Origin: Myxococcales bacterium
GTDB lineage: Bacteria; Myxococcota_A; Polyangia; Polyangiales; Houyiibacteriaceae
Direction of reading: 5' to 3'
Assembly (NCBI GenBank): GCA_013002645.1
Contig: JABDJF010000368.1
Span: 1 to 7,110, forward strand
Length of the DNA: 7,110 bases
Each line of letters begins with the position of its first letter. Position 1 is the stretch's first letter. The position numbers and the translations under genes were made by a program. This document shows positions 1-5,824 of this stretch, piece by piece. The notes beneath the pieces are model-generated. The model worked only from the letters and a program-made list of their open reading frames with translations, was not told where the DNA came from and made no database searches.

Positions 1-393
1 GGGGCCGAGCCGAACAGCCCAAACAAGGTGACGCTCTCCGAGATGTCTGGCGGAGTCGTCGTCCTCGACTTCTGGGCCAGCTGGTGCCGCGCCTGCAAAC
101 GAACGACCCCGATTCTGAACGATCTGCGCGCGGAGTTCGCCGAGCGTGGCGTCGCGTTCTACGCCGTCAATGTCGAGCCCATCGACCGTCAGACCCTGCA
201 GGCGGCCCACGCAGCGTTTGGCACCGAGTTCCCGAGCCTGCATGACCGCACCGGAACGGTTCAACGGCGATACGCCATCAAGATGCTTCCTACCGTGATT
301 GTGGTGGATCGCGGCGGCATCATACGCTGGGCTTCTACAGGCGTTCCGAGCAAAATGCGGCTGCGTGGAGCGATTTCAGATGCCCTCAATTAG
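1..393 (+). CDS. Thioredoxin/TlpA-like thiol-disulfide protein, 5' truncated by the window
   Basis: The frame is open from base 1 and ends at a TAG at 391-393, so about 130 codons of the C-terminal part are visible and the true start lies upstream. A GTG at 28 is open but falls in the usual lead-in to the fold (VTLSEMSGGVVVLDFWASWC), so it is unlikely to be the start. The active site is WCRAC, with the two cysteines at codons 29 and 32, and the cis-proline segment (KMLPT) follows about 65 residues later. This spacing is that of a thioredoxin fold. CRAC differs from the CGPC of thioredoxin and the CPxC common in TlpA/ResA, so redox potential and partner cannot be assigned. The lead-in resembles TlpA/AhpC-TSA type proteins, which are often exported. 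Any signal peptide would be outside the window. The family call is firm; the substrate is unknown. Confidence 0.88.
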   Translation, partial: GAEPNSPNKVTLSEMSGGVVVLDFWASWCRACKRTTPILNDLRAEFAERGVAFYAVNVEPIDRQTLQAAHAAFGTEFPSLHDRTGTVQRRYAIKMLPTVIVVDRGGIIRWASTGVPSKMRLRGAISDALN

Positions 394-403
394 CCGAATT
401 CGG
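394..403. repeat. 10-bp perfect palindrome after the thioredoxin stop
   Basis: CCGAATTCGG lies immediately after the TAG stop of the thioredoxin-like gene. It is a perfect palindrome with no loop and no following T-run, so it is a poor terminator. It could be a dimeric protein-binding site for the downstream promoter, or chance. Confidence 0.2.
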
Positions 404-409
404 ACATGG

Positions 410-438
410 TTGACGTCCTGGGGTCCCGCTGATAGCTT
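410..438 (+). promoter_or_regulatory. Putative sigma-70 type promoter for the Fic-like gene
   Basis: A TTGACG box (410-415, five of six consensus bases) is followed after 17 bases by TAGCTT (433-438, three of six). A TG at 430-431 gives an extended -10 arrangement (TGnTAnnnT). Transcription would start near 445, leaving a leader of about 45 bases before the favoured start at 492. The spacing is ideal and it is the only such pair in the gap, but the -10 is weak and this is a prediction only. Confidence 0.38.
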
Positions 439-479
439 CGCCGGCCGCACGGAGCCGACCTCCTAGGCTGCCCGTGAGT

Positions 480-485
480 GGAGGG
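480..485 (+). promoter_or_regulatory. Strong Shine-Dalgarno (GGAGGG) that points to a TTG start
   Basis: GGAGGG sits 6 bases before an in-frame TTG at 492. The alternative GTG at 474 lies upstream of this site and has no purine-rich ribosome-binding sequence before it. This favours TTG 492 as the real start of the Fic-like gene and shortens the product by six residues. Confidence 0.6.
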
Positions 486-491
486 AATTTC

Positions 492-1247
492 TTGGTTCAA
501 GCGCTTCAGGGTCCGAGCTTAGAAGAGCGAGTCGCCCAGCTTCAAGAGTTGCTCGATTCGGCGAACGCGCGGGCGCGCCAGGAGTATCAAGAGCGCTTCG
601 ACATCGCCTGGATCTACCACGATAGCGCGCTCGAAGGCGTCGTCTACTCGATGGACGAGCTCCGGGCCGCCATCCACGACGAGGCCATCACCGACCCTGC
701 GCTCATCCCCGTCTACGACGAGGTCCGCAACCACATGGGCGCGATCGAGATGATTCGTGAGATGTCGTCTCGCCGCCGATTCACGGTTAACCTGGACGTC
801 ATCAAGAAGCTCTACGCGCAGCTGGCTCCCGAGGAGCTCGAGGGTAAAGGGCCCCCGAAGTACCGCAAGGACATGCCGCTCCACCGGCTCTACTTTCATG
901 AGATCTCGCAGCCCGACAAGATCAGCTACCGGATGCGGCAGCTCGTCCAATGGCTTTCGGATCCCGACACCAAGAAGACGATGCACCCGGTACGGATGGC
1001 GAGTAAGGCGCACTACCAGCTACTTCACATCTATCCGTTTCCTAGACACAGCGGCAAAGTCGCGCGACTGGTGATGAACCTGATCTTGATGCGTGGCGGT
1101 TTTCCTCCGGTTGTCATTCATGCAACCGAACGGCAGCGTTACTATGAGGCGCTTCGCAGCGGCGAAGACGCGACCGCGAATCTGGTGAATCAGGCGCTCG
1201 GTGCGGCGATTGAAACGGCGATTCAGTACTTCGAAGAAATCAAGTGA
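492..1247 (+). CDS. Fic-fold protein with a degenerate catalytic motif (pseudo-Fic or altered chemistry)
   Basis: The product has 251 residues from TTG 492, or 257 from GTG 474 (numbering below is from the GTG). Fic enzymes usually transfer AMP or another phosphate-containing group to a protein hydroxyl, using HPFx(D/E)GNGRxxR. Here that segment is YPFPRHSGKVAR (187-198). The catalytic His is Tyr, the acidic metal-binding residue is Arg, GN is HS and the first Arg is Lys; the second Arg is kept. The flanks are typical of the fold: a helix before it (ASKAHYQLLHI), LVMNLILMRGGFPPVVI after it, then the family's YYEAL helix. Near the N-terminus, DSALEG (50-55) matches most of the inhibitory motif (S/T)xxxE(G/N), as in class II Fic proteins. 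There is no signal peptide, so it is probably cytoplasmic. The frame is intact with no sign of decay, so this looks like a maintained variant. It faces thiE tail to tail, 4 bases away. The fold is confident; the activity is unknown. Confidence 0.85.
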   Translation: MVQALQGPSLEERVAQLQELLDSANARARQEYQERFDIAWIYHDSALEGVVYSMDELRAAIHDEAITDPALIPVYDEVRNHMGAIEMIREMSSRRRFTVNLDVIKKLYAQLAPEELEGKGPPKYRKDMPLHRLYFHEISQPDKISYRMRQLVQWLSDPDTKKTMHPVRMASKAHYQLLHIYPFPRHSGKVARLVMNLILMRGGFPPVVIHATERQRYYEALRSGEDATANLVNQALGAAIETAIQYFEEIK

Positions 1248-1263
1248 CGCGCTATCGTGCGTC
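1246..1263. terminator. Possible bidirectional hairpin between convergent genes
   Basis: GACGCGC and GTGCGTC form a 7-bp stem (one G-U pair) around the loop TATC. It straddles the stop codons of the Fic-like gene and thiE. No T-run follows on the + strand. On the - strand the sequence after the hairpin is moderately T-rich (ACTTGATTTCTTC). The position between convergent stops fits termination, but the U-tract is weak. Confidence 0.33.
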
Positions 1264-1842
1264 GTCCAAAAAGCGCGGCAGGGCCGAAATCACCGCGAGA
1301 TGACCCGCCCCTGCCTGGAGCGTTTCTCTAGCGTTTTCCGGCGTAATTCCACCGATCGCGACCACAGGCCGCGACACGGTCCCGCAAACCTCCGCGAGCT
1401 TTTCCAGGCCGACGACGCGATCGGGGTTCTCTTTGGTCTTGGTCGGGAAGACCGGGCCGAATGCGATGAGGTCCGCGCCCCCGGCTTCCGCCGCGATGGC
1501 CTGCTCGAGGCTGTGCGTCGAGACTCCGATCTGCATGCTGCCCACGACTTTGCGTGCATCGTCGATCGAGAGGTCCTCTTGCCCGAGATGCAGTCCGTCC
1601 GCCTCGACCAGGCGCGCGATGTCTGCGCGGTCGTTGACGACGAAAGGAACACCGGCATGCCCACAGGCAGAGCGGACCCGCGTCGCGATCTCGAGAAACG
1701 ACACGTCATCGAGCCGTTTGGCGCGAAGCTGCACGATGGCGCAGCCCGCGTTGAGCGCCTTGAACGCGAGCTCCAGTGGACGCTCCGCGTGCGTTGCATC
1801 CACGATGGCGTACAGCGACTCACTCAAGCGGCTCATCCGCAA
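1252..1842 (-). CDS. thiE: Thiamine phosphate synthase ThiE
   Basis: ThiE joins HMP pyrophosphate to the thiazole phosphate, giving thiamine monophosphate in the cytoplasm. The 196-residue product is slightly shorter than the usual ~210. It carries the family motifs in order: QLRAK (38-42), VNDRADIA (69-76), DGLHLGQEDL (82-91), GVSTHS (106-111), FGPVFPTKTK (128-137) and AIGGIT (162-167). The longest start is a TTG at 1842 with an AAGG four bases ahead. An ATG two codons in (1836) is equally possible, and its product begins MSRLSESLYAIVDA. Either start lies inside the 3' end of aguB (overlap 23 or 17 bases), so translation is probably coupled. It is the last gene of a run with aguA and aguB, without other thiamine genes and without a TPP-riboswitch-like leader. 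Its expression therefore seems tied to the agmatine genes. The length difference is small, and the protein looks functional. Confidence 0.95.
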   Translation of the reverse strand: MRMSRLSESLYAIVDATHAERPLELAFKALNAGCAIVQLRAKRLDDVSFLEIATRVRSACGHAGVPFVVNDRADIARLVEADGLHLGQEDLSIDDARKVVGSMQIGVSTHSLEQAIAAEAGGADLIAFGPVFPTKTKENPDRVVGLEKLAEVCGTVSRPVVAIGGITPENARETLQAGAGHLAVISALPRFLDDAR

Positions 1843-2683
1843 CTAGCCTTTCATAAAGATCCGGCCGGCGGTCGCGAAAGAACCCCCAGTTCGCGCGGTA
1901 CCGGCGAAGCGCATCACGGTCGAACGACACGGTGGCCACGCCTTCCTCGTCTCGCCCAAGCCCGGCGCAGAGGTCACCACGCTGATCGCAGACGAACGAG
2001 CTTCCGTAGAAGGTCAGTCCGGCTTCTGCTCCAATCCGGTTAGCCGCGGCGACGGGCATGGCGTTGGCGACCGCATGGCCGACCATCACGCGTCTCCAGG
2101 CCGCCTGGCTGTCCTCGTCCGGCGCGTCTGGCTCGCTGCCGATCGCGGTTGGATAGAGCAGAGCTTCCGCCCCCTGCAGGGCCATGCTGCGGGCCGCCTC
2201 CGGGAACCACTGATCCCAGCAGATGCCCACGCCAACGTTTCCGTGGCGGGTATTCCAGACCCGAAAGCCAGTGTCTCCGGGCCGAAAATAGAACTTCTCC
2301 TCGTATCCCGGGCCGTCGGGAATGTGGCTCTTGCGGTACGCGCCAAGCAGCTTTCCGTCTGCGTCGATCGTCACGACGCTGTTGTAGTAGGCCTGCCCGG
2401 CGCGCTCGAAAAACGAAATCGGAAGCACCACGCCAAGCTCCTCGGCGAGGGCCTGCATGCGACCGACCGTGGGATGAGAATCAAGAGGCGCCGCCAAGTC
2501 GAACGCATGTTCGTCCTCGGTTTGCGGGAAGTAGGGGCCTTCGAACAGCTCCGGGGTGACGATGATCTTTGCTCCGCGCAGAGCGGCCTCGCGAATCAAG
2601 CCTTCGACACGCGTGACGTTGGCTTCCCGCGCGTCGCCGAGTGCGCATTGGACGATTCCGATCGATAGGGGAGAGGCGGTCAT
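1820..2683 (-). CDS. aguB: N-carbamoylputrescine amidase AguB (carbon-nitrogen hydrolase)
   Basis: AguB hydrolyses N-carbamoylputrescine to putrescine, CO2 and ammonia, the second step of the agmatine route. The 287-residue product is the usual length. The nitrilase-superfamily triad is visible: Glu45 in TPELFEGPYF, Lys118 in YRKSHIPDGPGY and Cys155 in GICWDQWFPEAAR. These surrounding sequences are the ones typical of AguB rather than of other nitrilase-family amidases. The frame is open upstream to 2734, but ATG 2683 is chosen because it overlaps the aguA stop as ATGA and gives the normal N-terminus (MTASPLSIGIVQC). There is no strong Shine-Dalgarno, consistent with translational coupling to aguA. 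The 3' end overlaps the start of thiE. No signal peptide is present, so the enzyme is cytoplasmic. Confidence 0.95.
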   Translation of the reverse strand: MTASPLSIGIVQCALGDAREANVTRVEGLIREAALRGAKIIVTPELFEGPYFPQTEDEHAFDLAAPLDSHPTVGRMQALAEELGVVLPISFFERAGQAYYNSVVTIDADGKLLGAYRKSHIPDGPGYEEKFYFRPGDTGFRVWNTRHGNVGVGICWDQWFPEAARSMALQGAEALLYPTAIGSEPDAPDEDSQAAWRRVMVGHAVANAMPVAAANRIGAEAGLTFYGSSFVCDQRGDLCAGLGRDEEGVATVSFDRDALRRYRANWGFFRDRRPDLYERLVADEPLE

Positions 2684-3678
2684 CTCGTGCTGGGTTCGGC
2701 TTGGGTGACGCAATGAAACGCTCCGCCTCCCCATAGCAGGTCTGCGGCAGGCAGGCCGATCACGTCACGGTCCGGAAACGCATCGGCGATCGCTCCGAGC
2801 GCAGCCTCGTCTTCGGGAACGTCGTAAGTCGGGACGATCACCGCAGCGTTGGCGATGTAGAAGTTGCAGTAGCTGGCAGGCAGCGGCTCGCCGCGGGAAG
2901 ACGCCAGGTCCGGCGGCGCCGGGAGCCCCAGCACTTCCAGGCCGGCGGCCCGCAGCTTCTCCTCGATCGAATGAAGCACCCCGGCATTCGGCGCGCCCCG
3001 GCTAGGCCTCATGCAGATTACGGTGTCGGGCGCGACGAATCGGGCGATCATGTCGATGTGACCATCGGTGTGGTCGTGCGCCAAGCCCTCGTCGAGCCAG
3101 ATCAAGCGCTCCATCGACACCCGGTCTCCGATGAGCTTCTCGAAAGCCTCGCGCGTCATGCCGGGATTTCGGTTGGGGTTGAGCGCGCACGAGGCGGTGG
3201 TCAGAAACGTACCTGCGCCGTTCGTCTCGAGGGCGCCTCCTTCGAGAACGACCGGACATTCGAAGCGCCGAGCCTGTAGATGCTCGGTCAGCCAGCCGCT
3301 CACGCGTTCATCGAACGGCATTTCGTGCTTGCCGCCCCAGCCGTTGAACTCGAAGCACAGAGCGCCGAGCTCGCCGTTGTCTTGGTGACCGAAAAGCGGG
3401 GCCGTGTCTCGCAGCCAGCAGTCGCCGTAGTCGGTGGTCACATAGCGGAGATTGCGAGCCTCGCCGATCAAGGACCTCGCATGCGCTTCGATCTCCTGGT
3501 TTTTCACGAGCAGCCGTACCGGCTCTTCGCCTCGCTCCGCAATCGCCCTGCTAAGGGCTGCGATCGAAGCCTGTGCGGCCGCGAGATTGAAGGGCCACTC
3601 GTCCTCCAGGTATGGAAAGCCAAGCCAACAGGCCGAATGTGGCTCCCACTCAGCCGGAAGCCGAAGTCGCTCGTTCAC
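2680..3678 (-). CDS. aguA: Agmatine deiminase AguA
   Basis: AguA converts agmatine to N-carbamoylputrescine and ammonia. The 332-residue product matches the shorter bacterial form of the guanidine-modifying (PPAD-like) family. Motifs in order: PAEWEPHSACWLGFP near the N-terminus, DCWLRDTAP (86-94), FNGWGGK (111-117), LEGGALETNG (145-154), HTDGHID (203-209), and GGGAFHCVTQ (317-326), which holds the catalytic Cys323. The start is a GTG at 3678; no clear Shine-Dalgarno precedes it at normal spacing, but the N-terminus matches the family. The kinase-like gene ends only 9 bases upstream on the same strand, so the two are probably co-transcribed. The stop overlaps the aguB start by four bases. The family also includes peptidylarginine deiminases, but the lack of a signal peptide and the adjacent aguB support agmatine as substrate. 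Confidence 0.95.
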   Translation of the reverse strand: MNERLRLPAEWEPHSACWLGFPYLEDEWPFNLAAAQASIAALSRAIAERGEEPVRLLVKNQEIEAHARSLIGEARNLRYVTTDYGDCWLRDTAPLFGHQDNGELGALCFEFNGWGGKHEMPFDERVSGWLTEHLQARRFECPVVLEGGALETNGAGTFLTTASCALNPNRNPGMTREAFEKLIGDRVSMERLIWLDEGLAHDHTDGHIDMIARFVAPDTVICMRPSRGAPNAGVLHSIEEKLRAAGLEVLGLPAPPDLASSRGEPLPASYCNFYIANAAVIVPTYDVPEDEAALGAIADAFPDRDVIGLPAADLLWGGGAFHCVTQAEPSTR

Positions 3679-3687
3679 CCTTGGAAC

Positions 3688-4689
3688 CTACCACGCGAAA
3701 ACGCGCGGCTCACCGAAGCGCGCGACCATGGCCTCGACGTGTTCGAGCACGGCGCGTCGGCGCTGCTCGAGGCCGTCCAGCTGCTTCTCGTTCAGGACGG
3801 GAGCGAGCGGATCTTCCCGCAATCGCGAAGCAAAGCGCTCGATATCCAGCTTTCGCACCGCGTCGATGGTCGACCGGCGAAAGCGCTGCAAGGCCTTCAA
3901 GCGAGCCTCCATCAAACCAAGACGCTGCGCTCCGAGCCAGAACCCGGCCCCGTTGTCCAGGTAGATCAAAGGCCCGCCCTTGCCGCGCGATCTGAGATTG
4001 GTGAAGTCACCGCCCCAGCGGTCCACGTTTTGCGTGAGGTAGTCGAAGACGATCAGATCCGAGAGCTCGGCTGGCCGCGCCTCGATGTCGGGAGTTTGCG
4101 CGACCGGCCGACTCGGGTCCGTGGCCTCTCGAATCCCCGGGCGTCGATTTAGATCCGCGCGATAGTCCACGGGCCGTTGGTACGGCGTGATGGGAAGCGA
4201 CTTCTGGACTCGTACCCAGCGTTCCCATTTGCGGCCCATCCGGACTCGTTCGAGCGGCTCGGGGATCCACCAGACGAACGCTCCCTTGAGCGTGCCGTCC
4301 TTTTCGATACCAAGCTCGCTCACCCTCGGGTCCGAGCCCGCGGCGGCTCGAAGCTCGCTCCAGCGAAACCTGCGACCGGTCGTTGGAGGCACGCGTCCGA
4401 TCTCGAGCTCGCGATCCAAGTAGTAGGCGGCGAGCTCTGAGTACCAGTGTGCGGCCGAAAAGCTCTGCTTCGGCTTGAAGTAGCCACGTGTGCCGTCGGC
4501 CAGCGTGACCTTGAACGCGAGGCTGCGACCGCCTTTGCCCTTCTTCACTTCGGCAGTCTCAGCGGTCCGCAGAGCCTCAATTCGCCGGGCATCCGGATGC
4601 CCCAGGAACGCTTCGCCGGCGTCCTCCGCGGCTCCGGGTGACGGCCAGAGGAGCGCCGCGAAGATCAGCATGGGGAGTCGCTGCCGCAC
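3688..4689 (-). CDS. Exported Fam20C/four-jointed-like kinase
   Basis: The 333-residue product begins with a probable signal peptide: a basic n-region (MRQR), the hydrophobic run LPMLIFAALLW, and a likely cut near PGAA/ED. The rest follows the secreted Fam20C/four-jointed kinase plan. GYFKP supplies the nucleotide-binding Lys72. SELAAYYLDRELEIGRVPP (84-102) holds the paired Glu85 and the family's RVPP segment. FDYLTQNVDRW (215-225) corresponds to the FDFLxGNMDRH of Fam20C, with catalytic Asp223. IYLDNGAGF (242-250) corresponds to IHLDNGxxF, with metal-binding Asp245. All core residues appear present, so it is probably active. Animal homologues phosphorylate secreted proteins or sugars; the substrate here is unknown. 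I favour GTG 4689 because it gives the basic n-region; ATG 4671 also keeps the hydrophobic core, and neither has a good ribosome-binding site. It stands 9 bases before aguA and is likely the first gene of that operon. Confidence 0.8.
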   Translation of the reverse strand: MRQRLPMLIFAALLWPSPGAAEDAGEAFLGHPDARRIEALRTAETAEVKKGKGGRSLAFKVTLADGTRGYFKPKQSFSAAHWYSELAAYYLDRELEIGRVPPTTGRRFRWSELRAAAGSDPRVSELGIEKDGTLKGAFVWWIPEPLERVRMGRKWERWVRVQKSLPITPYQRPVDYRADLNRRPGIREATDPSRPVAQTPDIEARPAELSDLIVFDYLTQNVDRWGGDFTNLRSRGKGGPLIYLDNGAGFWLGAQRLGLMEARLKALQRFRRSTIDAVRKLDIERFASRLREDPLAPVLNEKQLDGLEQRRRAVLEHVEAMVARFGEPRVFAW

Positions 4690-4717
4690 CCGCGGGAGCG
4701 TACTGCCGGAAGGCACA

Positions 4718-4735
4718 AACCGACATTTTTCGGTT
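4718..4735. repeat. Inverted repeat in the gap before the kinase gene
   Basis: AACCGA and TCGGTT form a perfect 6-bp inverted repeat around CATTTT. It lies in the 73-base gap between the cyclodeaminase-family stop and the favoured kinase start, both on the - strand. The stem is short and no T-run follows it on the - strand, so it is a weak terminator at best. It could instead be an operator or leader element for the kinase-aguA-aguB-thiE run. The rest of the gap shows no convincing promoter. Confidence 0.3.
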
Positions 4736-4762
4736 GGAGCTCGCGCGGCGATTCTTCCCCGG

Positions 4763-5740
4763 CTAATCGTCCGATGCGGCGTCGAGACCGAGGAGGTCGA
4801 CCTCCTGGCCGATCGCCTGTCGCTGGGCAGCGTCGTAGATTGCGCGCGCGAGTGAAACGTCTTGGATGGCGAGGCCGGTGGAGTCGAAGACCGTCGTCGT
4901 CGAGATCTCCGGCTTCGGCAACAGGCCTGCAACGACTTCGCCCAGGGTGCCCGCCAGTTGGCTCGCCTCGATGTCGCCGGCCGCGAGGGGAACGTTGATC
5001 TCCCCGCTTCCCGTCGCCTGATGAAGGTCGTCGATGTAGACCGCCGCGCTCTGCAGCAGCTTGGTCTCGAGCTCCTGCTTGCCAGGAGCATCTGCGCCGA
5101 TGGCATTGATGTGTGCCCCTCGATGGATCCAAATGTCCTTCACGAATGGCGTTCGTGATGGCGTCGCCGTGCATACGACGTCGGCACCGGCCGCTTCGGC
5201 CAACGTCACTGCACGGCCACCCACCCGATCGGCGAAGGCGGCTGCGGTCGACTCGTTTCGGTCGTAGGCAAGAGTCTCGAAGTCATCGAAAACCACCTGG
5301 TGTGTGCCATGGAGGGTATGGGCCTGCACGCCACAGCCGATGAAACCGATGGTCTTCGGATTGCGCTGCGCGAGGTACTTGGATGCGACTGCGCCTGCGG
5401 CACCGGTGCGCAGCGCGGTGAGTAGGGTGCCGTCCATGATCGCCAGCGGGAATGCGTTTGCCGGATCGTTGAGTACATAGACGGCCATGACCGTCGGCAG
5501 TCCGAATTTCCTGCGATTCTCAGCATGCACATTCACCCACTTGATGCCCGCAGAGTTGCCGAGACGCGATGGCATCGCTCGGAAGTCGCCGTCGTGATCC
5601 GCGATCGGCAGGTAGACTTTGGGGGGCATGGTCGCCTCGCCTCGCCCAAACGCGGAAAACGCATGCTCCACGGCGGAGACGGCGAGCTCCATCGTCGCGA
5701 GTCTTTCAACCTCGGGTCTCTTCAGCATCAGCGTTTTCAT
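4763..5740 (-). CDS. Ornithine cyclodeaminase / alanine dehydrogenase (mu-crystallin) family enzyme
   Basis: The 325-residue product is the normal length for this NAD(P)-dependent family, whose members either cyclise ornithine to proline or oxidise alanine or other amino or imino acids. Visible features are GIKWVNVHAEN with the substrate-binding Lys67, LLTALRTGAAGAVASKYL with Arg111, the Rossmann dinucleotide-binding motif GFIGCGVQAH (132-141), INAIGADAPGKQEL (211-224) and FDSTGLAIQD (285-294). The GADAPGKQEL segment resembles the archaeal-type alanine dehydrogenase branch more than the GGDCPGKTEL of characterised ornithine cyclodeaminases, so the substrate is left open. ATG 5740 is chosen because it has a strong ribosome-binding site (GGGGAGG, eight bases upstream) and gives the normal N-terminus, although the frame stays open further upstream. 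It is divergent from the MAPEG gene and lies 73 bases upstream of the kinase on the same strand. The enzyme is cytoplasmic. Confidence 0.92.
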   Translation of the reverse strand: MKTLMLKRPEVERLATMELAVSAVEHAFSAFGRGEATMPPKVYLPIADHDGDFRAMPSRLGNSAGIKWVNVHAENRRKFGLPTVMAVYVLNDPANAFPLAIMDGTLLTALRTGAAGAVASKYLAQRNPKTIGFIGCGVQAHTLHGTHQVVFDDFETLAYDRNESTAAAFADRVGGRAVTLAEAAGADVVCTATPSRTPFVKDIWIHRGAHINAIGADAPGKQELETKLLQSAAVYIDDLHQATGSGEINVPLAAGDIEASQLAGTLGEVVAGLLPKPEISTTTVFDSTGLAIQDVSLARAIYDAAQRQAIGQEVDLLGLDAASDD

Positions 5741-5748
5741 CAGCTCCG

Positions 5749-5755
5749 CCTCCCC
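5749..5755 (-). promoter_or_regulatory. Shine-Dalgarno for the cyclodeaminase-family gene
   Basis: GGGGAGG on the - strand stands 8 bases before ATG 5740, and a second GGAG lies closer (5744-5747). It decides the start against a much longer open frame that runs into the divergent MAPEG gene. Confidence 0.7.
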
Positions 5756-5786
5756 ATGAACTCTATCCGCCGCTCGGCGCTTTGGG

Positions 5787-5792
5787 TATAGT
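5787..5792 (+). promoter_or_regulatory. Putative -10 box for the MAPEG gene
   Basis: TATAGT matches the -10 consensus at five of six bases and would place the transcription start about 25 bases before the start codon at 5825. No recognisable -35 lies 16-18 bases upstream, so the call is tentative. It lies in the 84-base region between divergent genes. I found no convincing counterpart for the leftward gene. Confidence 0.38.
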
Positions 5793-5812
5793 CCGCCCGG
5801 CTCACCGTAACT

Positions 5813-5817
5813 AGGAG
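5813..5817 (+). promoter_or_regulatory. Shine-Dalgarno (AGGAG) that selects ATG 5825
   Basis: AGGAG is 7 bases from the ATG at 5825 but only one base from the in-frame ATG at 5819. Spacing therefore favours the second ATG, two codons in. Confidence 0.7.
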
Positions 5818-5824
5818 AATGACG

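Noticed and set aside
519..1013. Long open frame on the - strand inside the Fic-like gene
   Set aside because: It is fully antisense to a gene with recognisable Fic-fold motifs and shows no family signature. It is typical of high-GC codon bias.
1201..2043. 280-codon open frame on the + strand across thiE and aguB
   Set aside because: It is antisense to two well-supported enzymes, has an arginine-rich composition and no recognisable domain.
2684..2734. Longer aguB start at 2734
   Set aside because: The ATGA overlap with the aguA stop and the usual family N-terminus support 2683.
3280..4152. 290-codon open frame on the + strand across aguA and the kinase
   Set aside because: It is antisense to conserved motifs of both genes and has no domain of its own.
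4690..5106. N-terminal extension of the kinase frame up to 5106
   Set aside because: The extension overlaps the cyclodeaminase gene in another frame, has Ser/Arg-rich shadow composition, and would bury the signal peptide about 140 residues inside the protein.
5760..5765. TAGAGT on the - strand as a -10 box for the cyclodeaminase-family gene
   Set aside because: Only half the consensus bases match, no -35 box is found at the right distance, and the site is only about 20 bases from the start codon.
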